A stretch of DNA of 42,300 nt from a virus: the IMG/VR virus record IMGVR_UViG_3300047494_000051, positions 1-42,300 of that record; one strand, given 5' to 3'. Numbering within the stretch: the stretch's first letter is position 1; each line of letters starts with the position of its first letter. The notes below the pieces were generated by a model. It made no database searches, was not told the origin of the DNA, and worked only from the letters and a program-made list of their open reading frames with translations. The translations under genes were made by a program, and so were the position numbers. Below, in pieces: positions 8,347-17,015 of the stretch.

Positions 8347-9468
8347 TCACCACTCCAGCAACACATATCCGGGGCCGCCGGCGCCGCCGCTGGTTCCTCC
8401 TCCGGCCCCACCGGACCCGCCGCCGCCGTATTCGCCTGGGGTGATGCCATTGTTCGTGGTTGCTCCTCCCGATGACAGGGATGGCGCGCCGGCACCCAAC
8501 AGGCACCCGCCGCCGCTGCCGCTTGCGAGCGCAGGCGGGCCGGAGAAGTAGAACCCTTGGGTTCCAGGCAGTCCGCCAATGCCACCAGCCGCGCCGCCGG
8601 TAGATGGCGAGGCGTTGTTGCCGTAGGCGCCGCCGGCCCCGCCGGCACAACTCGCCAGGGTCACTAGGGTGGCCGAGATGATGGAGCTTGTTCCGCCCGT
8701 CCCGCCCGGCCCAGCGCTTCCTCCAGTTCCGGCCAACCCGACATTGATCGTATAGACGGCGCCTGGGGTCACATTGATCAGGAGTTTCTTGTACGCAGCC
8801 GCGCCGCCCCCACCACCCCCGCCGGCATCGGTGCTTGCGGCACATGCGCCGCCGCCGCCGCCGCCGCCGCACATCGTGGCATAGACGTTCGTCACTCCGG
8901 CCGGCGCCGTCCATGTGGCCGTGGAAAGGAACTGCGCAAACCGCGCCGTTAGTGCTGCAGCAACCGGCGGCGGCGTGTTCACCAGCACAAAAGCATTGGC
9001 CGCCTGCGAAAAGCTGACCATGCAGAACTGGCCCGCGCCGAGGGTTTGAGTGTTGGAATATCCCGGCGAGTCGTAAAGCGACAACGCGGACAAACCGGAT
9101 CCAGAATTGGTCACGTCCTTGATCAGGATCGCAGTGGAGACGCCGCTCAGGCCGCTCGGCATGAAAAAACAGTAGGTGGTCCCGGTCTGATACGTTTGGA
9201 CCTGGGGGGAGCCTGCGGAGCCTGTCAGATTGACCGTCTGGCCGCTGATGCTGGCCGTGCAAGGAATGATGCTGCCCACGGCCAATCCAAGGGCTTGGAG
9301 CGCCGCCTGCGCCGTGGTGGAGCCAGTGCCGCCATTGGCGATGGTGACCGGCGTCGTGGGGATCGTCAGGCCGTTCAGATAGGAGACCAGCGCCGCAAAG
9401 TTTGCGTTCACCTGAGCGGATGCTGCCACCTGGCCCGGCGAAAACTGATATGGAACGCCTGCGGTCAT
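8347..9468 (-). CDS. Tail fibre-like protein with Gly-rich C-terminal domain
   Basis: This 373-residue protein starts at ATG 9468. The N-terminal region has the repeat-like NGGTGSTTAQAALQALG (about 47-63), typical of phage fibre and tail-tip proteins. After about residue 190 it becomes a Gly-rich domain opened by TWTAPAGVTNVYATMCGGG, the pattern of the Gly-rich fibre domain in which polyglycine helices bundle. It ends in VLLEW. It probably binds receptor at the tail tip. Low-complexity DNA here produces spurious frames on both strands. Confidence 0.7.
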   Translation of the reverse strand: MTAGVPYQFSPGQVAASAQVNANFAALVSYLNGLTIPTTPVTIANGGTGSTTAQAALQALGLAVGSIIPCTASISGQTVNLTGSAGSPQVQTYQTGTTYCFFMPSGLSGVSTAILIKDVTNSGSGLSALSLYDSPGYSNTQTLGAGQFCMVSFSQAANAFVLVNTPPPVAAALTARFAQFLSTATWTAPAGVTNVYATMCGGGGGGGACAASTDAGGGGGGGAAAYKKLLINVTPGAVYTINVGLAGTGGSAGPGGTGGTSSIISATLVTLASCAGGAGGAYGNNASPSTGGAAGGIGGLPGTQGFYFSGPPALASGSGGGCLLGAGAPSLSSGGATTNNGITPGEYGGGGSGGAGGGTSGGAGGPGYVLLEW

Positions 9469-9469
9469 G

Positions 9470-11239
9470 TCACTGGACTCCCGAGGGATACTGCTGGACG
9501 TAGCCCAGCACCTGATACTGCAGATACGTGTTGCTGATCCTGAAGCCCTGGCTGGACGTGCCGCTCGCCTGGAAGAAGCCTTGCTTGAACACCACCGGGC
9601 CGGGCCACGCGATCTCGTAAGGCGATAGCGGCTGGGAAGTGCCATCCCACACGCCGACATCCCAGATCATCGTATCCCACACCGACACAAGGCCGCTCGG
9701 CGTGACGGAAGCCGATTCGAGCAGGGTGCCGCTGCTGTCGTTGAACGTCACCGCCACGGCTGGGCTGGCGCCGATGAACGCCATCTCCAGCGTCGTCAGG
9801 ATCATCGCATTTTCAGCGATCTCCCCGTTATCTGGCCCGAGCGAGGTTTGATAGTTCCACAGCATCGGGTTGCCGAATTCGGTGAAAGTGTCGGTGGAGC
9901 CTGGGATCACGTTGGACTGGAACAGCCCCTGGAACGGCGCCTTGGGCGTGCCCACAAGGAACGTTTGCGTGTTGCTGACGATGCCGGTGGCCGAATGGTT
10001 CCGTACGGCCAGAGTATGAGTTCCGACGCCCACCGCCGGGGCCTGCCCGGACCAAAGTGAGCCGCGCGCCGAGGCGGCAGCGAAACTGCCGACGCCCGAG
10101 GTCGTCCATGTGCCGCTGTCGAGCTGGTAGTCCAGCGCGGCGGCCGGCGTGTCCTCGTAATCAATCCCACCGATGGAGAACGGGATGTTTGCCACCACTC
10201 CCGCAATAGTCCCGAGTGTGATGCTGCTCGGGGTGCCCGCGATCGAGTAGGTCACGGAGTTGCTGACGATGGCCGGCACCGCCGTGTTGCGCACGGTGAG
10301 CGTGTGCGTTCCAGAGTCGGCAGCTGGGCCGAGGCCGGTCCAGGATCCGCCGTTTGAGGTCGCCGCGGCGAAGCTTGCAACGCCAGTGGTCCACGCGCCG
10401 GTGTCCAACATGTAATCTAGACCGGTGGCGTTCGGCGACTCCCCGTCCAGGCCGCCGATCGAGGGCGCGACGAGGCGAGTTGCAGTGATGGTGCCCAGCG
10501 TGATGTAGACCGGAGGGGTTGCGTCAAAGACCTGTACGTTGGTTATGACCACAGCAGGGTTCATGCCGCCTGCTGGACCGCCGTTGCTGGCGACAAATTC
10601 CACGCACGGGTTCGCGCCGGAATTATTGAAAGGTAAGCCAGTTCCAGAAGCATTTATAGGCGCGTCTTGATAGACGAGTGCGCCATTTATTGTAAGGACG
10701 GAATAGACTTTGTTTGCGACAGAATCGTAATTTATTGCAAGCTGCACTGACCCGACTTGTGGGACTGCGATTTGCACCGGTCCAACCGGCGTATCGTATA
10801 TCGCGGCTCCAACGGAGTATGCGTTGGTAATATCTCGGTTCATCCGCATGTCGTAGAGAACGTTCCCCTGGGAGCCTGCGGAAGGGGAAATAGATACGCT
10901 AAATGTCGGCGTCGTCAGCGGTGCGCTTATATTATAATTCCAAGAGAAAAGCACATGCGAAGACGTGCCTGCCGGCAATCCTTTGTAGCTTTGCCGAGCA
11001 TACGAATAGTGATATTCGAAATCCGATATAGGCGGCATATGCATTGCGTTGTTATACTGAAAACCGACATTTATTCCGGTGTCGGTTGCGGCCCACGGCG
11101 GCGTTGCATAGGTCTGATCTACTTCCGTGTATGAAAACCACTGTCCGCCACCAGGCCCGCCGTTGCTTGCCCCGCCGTAAGGCGGAGACACGCCTTGAAA
11201 GAACGGCACAATGGTCAATTGCGTAAGTTGCCCCGTCAT
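9470..11239 (-). CDS. Tail or fibre protein with two tandem Ig-like domains
   Basis: This 589-residue protein starts at ATG 11239, overlapping the upstream stop (ATGA). The N-terminal 250 residues look like a lectin-type beta sandwich. Two homologous segments of about 90 residues follow (roughly 255-345 and 346-435). Each starts ITLGTI, contains an IGG motif and a LDY-LD-G-WTT core, and ends in THTL-VRN. These are probably beta-sandwich modules used as spacers. The last part is a separate beta-rich domain. Probably part of the adhesion device. Confidence 0.65.
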   Translation of the reverse strand: MTGQLTQLTIVPFFQGVSPPYGGASNGGPGGGQWFSYTEVDQTYATPPWAATDTGINVGFQYNNAMHMPPISDFEYHYSYARQSYKGLPAGTSSHVLFSWNYNISAPLTTPTFSVSISPSAGSQGNVLYDMRMNRDITNAYSVGAAIYDTPVGPVQIAVPQVGSVQLAINYDSVANKVYSVLTINGALVYQDAPINASGTGLPFNNSGANPCVEFVASNGGPAGGMNPAVVITNVQVFDATPPVYITLGTITATRLVAPSIGGLDGESPNATGLDYMLDTGAWTTGVASFAAATSNGGSWTGLGPAADSGTHTLTVRNTAVPAIVSNSVTYSIAGTPSSITLGTIAGVVANIPFSIGGIDYEDTPAAALDYQLDSGTWTTSGVGSFAAASARGSLWSGQAPAVGVGTHTLAVRNHSATGIVSNTQTFLVGTPKAPFQGLFQSNVIPGSTDTFTEFGNPMLWNYQTSLGPDNGEIAENAMILTTLEMAFIGASPAVAVTFNDSSGTLLESASVTPSGLVSVWDTMIWDVGVWDGTSQPLSPYEIAWPGPVVFKQGFFQASGTSSQGFRISNTYLQYQVLGYVQQYPSGVQ

Positions 11240-12390
11240 GAAGGCAGCGCCATGGAACAGATGAAGGTGTTCTTGTAGGGCAGCATGAAGACGGACGGGA
11301 TCGTGTGCGGCCCGCTCCACGCGCCCAAGCTGAAGTTATACCAATATTCGATTGTCGATTGTAGAACCGCGGACTTCTGCTGTACCGCTACGCGCAACGT
11401 TTGCATGTTGAAGGCCGCACACATGCGAGACGGATACACCGCATTTTGGAACGGCAGGCAAATGCCCATCCCATAGTTCCCGATAGGATCGCTGACGTTT
11501 GAGGAAAAGTCGATGATGCGCACGCCGTCCGGAGCGACAAAAGCCAGGCCCTTCGGAGTGGCCGTCACGGTGTTTGGCGCGAGCGTGCCGGTGGCCACAT
11601 TAAGGGCGTTTGCCGCCCAGGGTGCAGGAACTCCGGTGTAGTCGCCGGTGACTTGGTAAATGTTTGATATGCCCTTGAACACCATGAGCGACTGGATGAT
11701 GCCGCCTTGGACGTTGTTCAGCGGGAGCCCTTCAAGCGCGGTGATGGGCGTGCTGTCTCCGAAGGTGAGAACTTGGCCGGCATTTGTCTGCTGAAGCGGA
11801 AAGAACACATCGCTCGCCTGCACCGCGTTGCCCACCGCGTAATAGGCCCGGCCGCCGTAGATTGAGACCGCGGTCGGAGGAGCGATCAGCAGGTTTCCGG
11901 TGGTATTTCCGGAGTGCCAAACCGGTGCAGACGGCTTGGTTAGATCGAACCACCCGAAATAGCCGTTTGCGGGCCCCTGGAAGCCAGGATGCGTCACCAG
12001 GACATAGGCGCCGATGGTCGCCATCGTCGGCACCGTCCAGTCGCCCACAACCGGCTGGGTGTAGGGCAGGTTGCTACCGGTCACGCCGGAGGGAGTGGAG
12101 AAGGTCTGGGTAAGCAGGTTGTAGATGAATGGCTGATCAAAGCCGTTCTGCGAGACCATGCCATAAAGCACGTCGCCCAGGATCAGGAACACCGTCACCG
12201 CGCCGTAGGTCGAGCTCAGGCCCTTGATCTGGATGGACGCGGGCCGCGGCACGAACACAGATTTGGTGGTGGGATCCGGGATTAGGTTCTGCAGCGCGAC
12301 CATGCTGTTCAGGCCGGTGTTGCTGCTGTCGAGCGTGTCAGTGACGCCGGAGGGCTTCCAGTTCAGGACCTTGCTGTTTCGGATGGCCAC
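11236..12390 (-). CDS. Beta-propeller-like tail protein (P22 gp10 or T7 gp12-like role)
   Basis: This 384-residue protein lies directly downstream of the adaptor gene. It has several repeated strands ending in aromatic/Gly patterns (for example YGAVTVFLILGDVLYGMV, GAYVLVTHPGFQG and YGGRAYYAVGN). In P22-like and T7-like phages the corresponding position holds the tail hub or nozzle, built on a propeller. Starts at GTG 12390. The assignment rests on gene order and strand pattern. Confidence 0.6.
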   Translation of the reverse strand: MAIRNSKVLNWKPSGVTDTLDSSNTGLNSMVALQNLIPDPTTKSVFVPRPASIQIKGLSSTYGAVTVFLILGDVLYGMVSQNGFDQPFIYNLLTQTFSTPSGVTGSNLPYTQPVVGDWTVPTMATIGAYVLVTHPGFQGPANGYFGWFDLTKPSAPVWHSGNTTGNLLIAPPTAVSIYGGRAYYAVGNAVQASDVFFPLQQTNAGQVLTFGDSTPITALEGLPLNNVQGGIIQSLMVFKGISNIYQVTGDYTGVPAPWAANALNVATGTLAPNTVTATPKGLAFVAPDGVRIIDFSSNVSDPIGNYGMGICLPFQNAVYPSRMCAAFNMQTLRVAVQQKSAVLQSTIEYWYNFSLGAWSGPHTIPSVFMLPYKNTFICSMALPS

Positions 12391-12393
12391 TGC

Positions 12394-13116
12394 TCACCAC
12401 CCGATGGATTTTGTGTTTTTTAGCTGCCCGTAATTGCTGCCGAAGCGCCGGCTGTCCAGCGTCACGCGCTTGGCCCGACCCTCGTCATCGTTTGTCAGCT
12501 TCATGAAGTTTTCGAGCTTGGTGGCGGCCAGCGCCTCGAAATCCGCCATCCGCGTGTCATCGGTCAGCAGGCACAGCTTCGCGGTGAGCGCGAAGATGAG
12601 ATATTCCTGGTTCGGAAACCAGGGAATTTCGGTGGCGAAGCTGGCGGTGGGAATGTCGGGCAGCAGGCGCCGGTATTGCACGGACATCGGCACCGCCAGG
12701 CTGGACGGCGGCCACAGCCAAAGGATGGCCGGCAGAGGCGGTTCCTGGCCGAGCGGGGACGTGTCCGTGGCGAAGAAGATCGGGAACGACGCAATGCCGG
12801 CCTGCTGCACCTGCATGTAATATTCGACCAGATCGATCGATTTCATGATGTAGGGCACGCCGTTGTAGACGTAGCGGACACCGTCCCGTTCGGCGCGCTT
12901 GTAGTCCGCCGGCAACAGATACGGCCCGGAACCGTTTCCCGAGCCGTTGTCCGCCACCATCTGAAAAGTCGTGATGCCCTGGCACAGGTCGAGGTCCTGG
13001 GTGTCGGCCAGGTCCGCCAGGATGACGTTCAGGAGCTGCTGCGCCTGCGTTATCCAGCCGGGGACCTTGGCTGCCGTTGTGGCAAGGCTAACGATCTGCG
13101 CGGCTGTGAGGGCCAT
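12394..13116 (-). CDS. Head-tail adaptor (P22 gp4-like)
   Basis: This 240-residue protein begins with a helical N-terminus (MALTAAQIVSLATTAAKVPG), followed by YLLPADYKRAERDGVRYVYNG and a beta-rich centre. It ends with helices containing LTAKLCLLTDDTRMADFEALAATK. This matches the adaptor that sits below the portal in P22-type phages. The start at 13116 lies within the end of the upstream gene (29-base overlap). The downstream neighbour is a propeller-like tail protein. Confidence 0.65.
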   Translation of the reverse strand: MALTAAQIVSLATTAAKVPGWITQAQQLLNVILADLADTQDLDLCQGITTFQMVADNGSGNGSGPYLLPADYKRAERDGVRYVYNGVPYIMKSIDLVEYYMQVQQAGIASFPIFFATDTSPLGQEPPLPAILWLWPPSSLAVPMSVQYRRLLPDIPTASFATEIPWFPNQEYLIFALTAKLCLLTDDTRMADFEALAATKLENFMKLTNDDEGRAKRVTLDSRRFGSNYGQLKNTKSIGW

Positions 13117-13648
13117 CGATCACCGCCTGGAGCTGCTGAATTTCCTGCTCCCATGCCGCGATGGCGGCGGCCATGGTGTCCCGCGTCACGCCTTCGTTCG
13201 CCAGCGTGCGTTCGCGCTCCTCGTCGGCCTTTACCTGCTCATGCCGGAGGGCCTTGAGTCGCTGCATGAAGCCGTTTGAGGGCGAGTAGTCGCCCCGCTT
13301 GTTCCCGGAGTTCCACGCGGCCTCATCGTCCGTGGCGGCCTGTTCCGACTCGCGGATACGACGCGCCTTGTCGGCTTCGTGCGTCAGCTCGGCGCGGCGG
13401 AACTGGTCTTCGGTGAAGGCGATGCTGGCGCGCTTCTCCTTGATCAGCTTGCGCAGGCCCACGATGGAGTAGCGGGCGTTCACGCGGTCAGCAATGTGGC
13501 AGGCGCGGTCCACTGCGGCGGCATGCTCCTCCGGCGTGGCGTCCAGCGGGACATGGGTCTGCAGAACCATCTGCACCGTCTCGCCGCAGCTCACCTGGAG
13601 CGAGATACCCAGGGCGGGCGCGGCGGGTGCTGCGTGTTCGGCGGTCAT
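13088..13648 (-). CDS. Head-region protein of unknown function (186 aa)
   Basis: The N-terminal third is compact and beta-like (LGISLQVSCGETVQMVLQTHVPLD). The rest is a charged helix with coiled-coil potential (about 60-180). The start ATG overlaps the preceding stop (ATGA). Its position between the capsid protein and the adaptor is typical of small head-completion proteins, but I do not recognise the family. Confidence 0.55.
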   Translation of the reverse strand: MTAEHAAPAAPALGISLQVSCGETVQMVLQTHVPLDATPEEHAAAVDRACHIADRVNARYSIVGLRKLIKEKRASIAFTEDQFRRAELTHEADKARRIRESEQAATDDEAAWNSGNKRGDYSPSNGFMQRLKALRHEQVKADEERERTLANEGVTRDTMAAAIAAWEQEIQQLQAVIDGPHSRADR

Positions 13649-14118
13649 CAGATCGCCACCGGCATCGGGCCGGCCACGGAGACGCTGCTACCCACGGTCT
13701 TCACCGCCAGCGGCTTCTCGCGGAAGATGTCGACCACCTTGCCTTCCTGGCGGGACTGGTTTTTCCAGCACTCGGCCTGCATGCTGAAAAGCTGGCGAGC
13801 GAGGCTGTCGGGGAGCTTGTACGTCGCGCCGTGCCAGTAGGCGCGACCGTCCACTACCAAGCAGGCTTGCGGCGAGACATTGTCCGGCAGGTTGAGCGTC
13901 ACTTCCGTGATCGCCTCGTCGGGCTTCAGGGCTGGCGTAGGCGCCACACCGGCCGCAATGCGTTCCTCGCGCAGGGCCGCTTCCAAAGCATCAGCGATGA
14001 GCTTCTTCCTTTGCTCATCCTGAACCTGCTTTTTGGCTTTGGCCCGAACCTCGGCAAGCTGCTCATCGGTGAGCGCAAGCGGGCCATTCTGCGCGGCGTC
14101 GGCGTCTTTCTCGGTCAT
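13648..14118 (-). CDS. Head-region protein of unknown function (156 aa)
   Basis: A charged helix (about 15-55, EVRAKAKKQVQDEQRKKLI) is followed by a small beta-rich part (about 65-115). An AAGGGA ribosome site precedes the ATG at 14118. The gene is embedded in the head module between the capsid-associated proteins and the adaptor. It may be minor or structural. No enzyme motif was seen. Confidence 0.55.
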   Translation of the reverse strand: MTEKDADAAQNGPLALTDEQLAEVRAKAKKQVQDEQRKKLIADALEAALREERIAAGVAPTPALKPDEAITEVTLNLPDNVSPQACLVVDGRAYWHGATYKLPDSLARQLFSMQAECWKNQSRQEGKVVDIFREKPLAVKTVGSSVSVAGPMPVAI

Positions 14119-14130
14119 GAAGTTCCCTTG

Positions 14131-14442
14131 TCAGGTGTGCACCCAGGACGCGCTGGACGCGGATGTGTAGGGGATCAGGATCGGCCATCCCTGCGGATCG
14201 ACCAGCACGTAATCTCCCGGCTGAAGGCGAAGATTTCCGCGGCCCGGCACATGGAGGATGCCGTTGAAAGAGAAATACCCATGCGAGGAATAGGGCGATG
14301 ACGCGCCGTTCGGCTTGATGGCGTTGTTGACCGCCGCCACGTCCGCCGGCAGGTAATGCGCCGTGCTGCCGTTTTGTTTCGACGGCATGACGACACCGAT
14401 GAGCGTGCTTGTCGCGGCGGTCCCCGCGGTGATAGTGCTCAC
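14131..14442 (-). CDS. Small head-region protein (103 aa)
   Basis: The protein is beta-rich, with an Ala/Thr/Ser start and a compact end (GNLRLQPGDYVLVDPQGW). The start is GTG at 14442, overlapping the previous stop as GTGA. Two small proteins in a row directly after the major capsid gene suggest decoration, cement or completion proteins. No family recognised. Confidence 0.55.
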   Translation of the reverse strand: MSTITAGTAATSTLIGVVMPSKQNGSTAHYLPADVAAVNNAIKPNGASSPYSSHGYFSFNGILHVPGRGNLRLQPGDYVLVDPQGWPILIPYTSASSASWVHT

Positions 14443-14690
14443 GGGTTACCCGTGGACCAGGCCTGGATCGTGGCCAGGTTCAGCGTGCCCAGCTGGCTGT
14501 TCAGTAGCGTGCCGAGGCTGGACACCGCAGTGGCGATGGTGGCCGCACTTGGGGCGCCCGTCGATCCGGAGTTTGCCACCTGGATGTTTGCCGGCGCAAC
14601 AAGCAGAGACTGCATGGATGGCACGGTCATTCCGCTGGCGCCGTCGGGTTGGCCGGCGATGGTGACGTTTGCGATAAGCACGTAGTTCAT
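14439..14690 (-). CDS. Small head-region protein, possible decoration or cement protein (83 aa)
   Basis: The protein is mostly small residues (Ala, Ser, Thr, Gly, Val, Leu) with an Ile/Val-rich first strand (MNYVLIANVTIAG). It starts 11 bases after the capsid gene stop. Size, composition and position suit a capsid decoration protein. This is inference; the family was not recognised. Confidence 0.5.
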   Translation of the reverse strand: MNYVLIANVTIAGQPDGASGMTVPSMQSLLVAPANIQVANSGSTGAPSAATIATAVSSLGTLLNSQLGTLNLATIQAWSTGNP

Positions 14691-14701
14691 GGCGGGTCCC
14701 C

Positions 14702-16057
14702 TTAGCCGAACGTCGGCGTGAAGTTGGAGGCGGATTCGATGCGCGCGCCGAACTGCTGGTTCGTGAACATCACGCCATAGAACTTCTTCCAGCCGACGAT
14801 CCGCAGCTGGTTCAGCGGATCGGATTTGTCCGCCGTGTCCAGATACGTCATCCGGACGTTGTCCAGGTCGATCATCGAGTAATAATCCCGGCCAAACACG
14901 TATGTCGCGAAGACGGTGATGCCAGTCGCGGGCGCGGCCGGCGGAACCTGCTGCGGCCCAATGCCGGTAAGCGTGACGGTGGCGCCTGGATTGATCTGCG
15001 TGGCAACGCCGGTATACGGACCGGAGGTCGGGCCCTGCGGCGAGGTTGCGAGGTTGGCCAGCGCGCTGGCGTTGGTGCCGATGTAGACGCTGTATGTGAA
15101 GCCCGCGACGTTCGGCACAGTCAGGGTGAGCGCGGTGTTAGCGCCGCCGGGCGCGGTGCCGCCGTCCACCTGATAGATCTGGCTTTCATACTGTCTCTGG
15201 CCGTCGGAGCCGGTTACCTGGGTGAAATACGTCGTGCCTGCGGTGAGCGTGCCGCCGGTCGTGCCAGCCGCGCCGGTGACCGCGGCCAGACCGTTCCAGA
15301 ACGGCACCATGTTGGACATGCAGAAGATCAGGCTGGACCACTCGCCGATCTCGAAATTGTAAAGGCGGTTTATGTCGGAATAGGACCATGCCGTTTGGAC
15401 CGTGCCGTTCTCGCGGAAATCGCTGGCAACCAGCGGATGGATGATGGAGACATAATGCGCGTGGGTGCGCGGGTTGGCCGAGGCGTTTGAGCCGCCGGTC
15501 TTCACATCCACCCGGGCGTCCGTCTCGTCGTCGCCGCCGAAGCGCGGCGCTCCAATGGTCATTAGGGAGGCCACGGTGCGGTTGACGGTGTGCGGGTCCA
15601 GCACGTCGCCGGCCACGATCGCGGAGCGCGCGCCGCGCTGGTTTACGAAATTGACCTGCGCACCGCCGGAAAGCGTGAGGTAGGTGTTGCGCTCATCCGA
15701 CTCCGCGATCTGGAGCGCGGTCAGGCGGATTGCCTGCTGGAATGTCGGATGGAAGATCGTCATTTCGGCAACGTCGGTGACGGTGACCTTGTCGCCCCAC
15801 TGTTGGCAGATGCCGGAGACCTGGCTGATCGTCATCGTCTCGCCAACTGGCGGGACGCCTTCGGACAGAGGCGCAAATGGGACGGTCAGGCGGTTGTAGC
15901 GGGTCGCGGTGTAGGTGGTGCCCATGCCTTTCGGCAATTCGGCGCGTGTCGCAAACTGATAGGCGCACAGCTGCCGCCGGGCGAGAGGAAGAACTTTCTT
16001 CTCAATGTAGTTGATCCGGTCTGCTGCGAACTGACCCGCGGTGTTGTTGCCTGGCAT
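14702..16057 (-). CDS. Major capsid protein (N4-gp56-like)
   Basis: This 451-residue protein has features of N4-gp56-type capsid proteins: an N-terminal arm (about 1-45), a strand-rich region (GTTYTATRYNRLTV), the conserved block HAHYVSIIHPLVASDFR (about 204-220), and EIGEWSSLIFCMSNMVPFW (about 239-257). The last third contains FGRDYYSMIDLD and ends with GVMFTNQQFGARIESASNF. Between about residues 260 and 380 lies a Gly/Thr-rich beta segment that looks like an inserted Ig-like or FN3-like domain. The ATG at 16057 has GGAGG upstream. It directly follows the scaffold gene. Confidence 0.8.
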   Translation of the reverse strand: MPGNNTAGQFAADRINYIEKKVLPLARRQLCAYQFATRAELPKGMGTTYTATRYNRLTVPFAPLSEGVPPVGETMTISQVSGICQQWGDKVTVTDVAEMTIFHPTFQQAIRLTALQIAESDERNTYLTLSGGAQVNFVNQRGARSAIVAGDVLDPHTVNRTVASLMTIGAPRFGGDDETDARVDVKTGGSNASANPRTHAHYVSIIHPLVASDFRENGTVQTAWSYSDINRLYNFEIGEWSSLIFCMSNMVPFWNGLAAVTGAAGTTGGTLTAGTTYFTQVTGSDGQRQYESQIYQVDGGTAPGGANTALTLTVPNVAGFTYSVYIGTNASALANLATSPQGPTSGPYTGVATQINPGATVTLTGIGPQQVPPAAPATGITVFATYVFGRDYYSMIDLDNVRMTYLDTADKSDPLNQLRIVGWKKFYGVMFTNQQFGARIESASNFTPTFG

Positions 16058-16095
16058 ACTTTAGTCCTCCGTTGTGATACGGAGGCTCCCCCGCA

Positions 16096-16872
16096 TCAGA
16101 AAACCACGCCCTTCAGTCTCGACTCGATGGCGGATAGATCGTCGCCGCCCCTTGCCGTCCGGTCCGCCCTCGTATCCCCGCCGGCGCCTCGATTTGCCGG
16201 AACCGTGTTGCCCGCCACCCGGCCCGCTGCTGCTGGCCTCTGCTTCGCCGTGGCCTTGCTGGCCTTGGCGAGAACTGCCTGGCCCACGGCATAAGCCAGG
16301 GCCGTTTCGCGCTTCACCTGAAACCCCAGCGCGCCTTGCTCCGTCACTAAGCGCTCCACATCGCTTGCGAATTTCTTCGCCAGAGGGTCCCGCGCCTGCC
16401 GAGCTTCGAAGCTCATCCTGTCCACCTGGTCAGCTTGCTGGCGCTGGAAGTGCGCCATCTGCTGCATCGTCGCCTGCTGCTGCTTGTTCAGCAGGTATTG
16501 GAACTGCTCGTGCGGCTGCATCATCTCCAGCCGCGCCGCTTCTTCGGCTTGCATCCTGGCCAGATCGGCAGGACTTGGGCCTTGCGACTGAGGCTGCCGG
16601 AGGGCCGTGAGCTGTCTTTCAAGCTCGGCCGCGCGTTCCTTGGCCTCTTTCGCTTCCGCTGTTGCGCGCCGCACCCGCTCGTTAGAGCGAGAGGGCGCTA
16701 CATCTTCTTGGCGTGCTTGGCCTTGGTCGATTTCGGCATTTTGCGCGCCTTCTCCGTCATCGCCTCCTTGCCCTTCGCCATCATTCCGGTCGGTTTCTTC
16801 TTGGATTTCGGCTTCATCATGGGAGTCGTCCTCCAAAAGCGAATCGAGTTCGTCGGCGAGTTCAGGGGGCAT
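16096..16872 (-). CDS. Capsid scaffolding protein
   Basis: This 258-residue protein lies just upstream of the major capsid gene and has the expected composition: an acidic, disordered N-terminus (about 1-55), a long charged coiled coil (about 65-170, with RATAEAKEAKERAAELERQL), and a basic C-terminus that could contact the capsid protein. GGAG precedes the ATG at 16872. A second, basic frame overlaps its acidic part (16698-16820). Expression is probably driven by a strong promoter at 16938-16968. Confidence 0.75.
   Translation of the reverse strand: MPPELADELDSLLEDDSHDEAEIQEETDRNDGEGQGGDDGEGAQNAEIDQGQARQEDVAPSRSNERVRRATAEAKEAKERAAELERQLTALRQPQSQGPSPADLARMQAEEAARLEMMQPHEQFQYLLNKQQQATMQQMAHFQRQQADQVDRMSFEARQARDPLAKKFASDVERLVTEQGALGFQVKRETALAYAVGQAVLAKASKATAKQRPAAAGRVAGNTVPANRGAGGDTRADRTARGGDDLSAIESRLKGVVF
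16698..16820 (-). CDS. Possible overprinted basic peptide (40 aa) inside the scaffold gene
   Basis: In a second frame over the acidic part of the scaffold gene there is an ORF of 40 residues, almost half Lys, with repeated Met-Ala-Lys-like steps (MMKPKSKKKP at its start, KAKHAKKM at its end). A full GGAGG (16830-16834) lies nine bases upstream of its first ATG. A basic shadow under acidic codons is expected by chance, since GAN codons shifted by one read as AN-rich codons. The ribosome site is therefore the only specific support. Confidence 0.35.
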   Translation of the reverse strand: MMKPKSKKKPTGMMAKGKEAMTEKARKMPKSTKAKHAKKM

Positions 16873-16937
16873 CTTGGCTCCACGGGATACGTGACCCGGA
16901 TCGATACGGCCCGGTTACGGGGGCTAGGCGCTTTTTC

Positions 16938-16968
16938 AGCATAGGGGATGGATTACCTAGATTGTCAA
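16938..16968 (-). promoter_or_regulatory. Promoter for the scaffold-capsid-tail genes (minus strand)
   Basis: Read on the minus strand, a perfect TTGACA (16963-16968) is followed either after 17 bases by CCTATG (16940-16945) or after 19 bases by TATGCT (16938-16943). It lies about 65 bases upstream of the scaffold start, where the plus-strand cassette separates the scaffold from the portal. It would let the head and tail genes be transcribed despite the inverted cassette. On the plus strand the same bases read TTGTCA, so a divergent promoter for the cassette may overlap it. I found no clear -10 for that direction. Confidence 0.5.
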
Positions 16969-17015
16969 ATGTTTTTCCTATACGGATTGGGGGCGAAAAC
17001 GCTCGGAGCCACTAA

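Noticed and set aside
8342-9262. Long frames opposite or out of phase with the Gly-rich fibre gene
   Set aside because: They arise from GC-rich codon bias and low complexity. The real gene has fibre motifs and overlapping starts.
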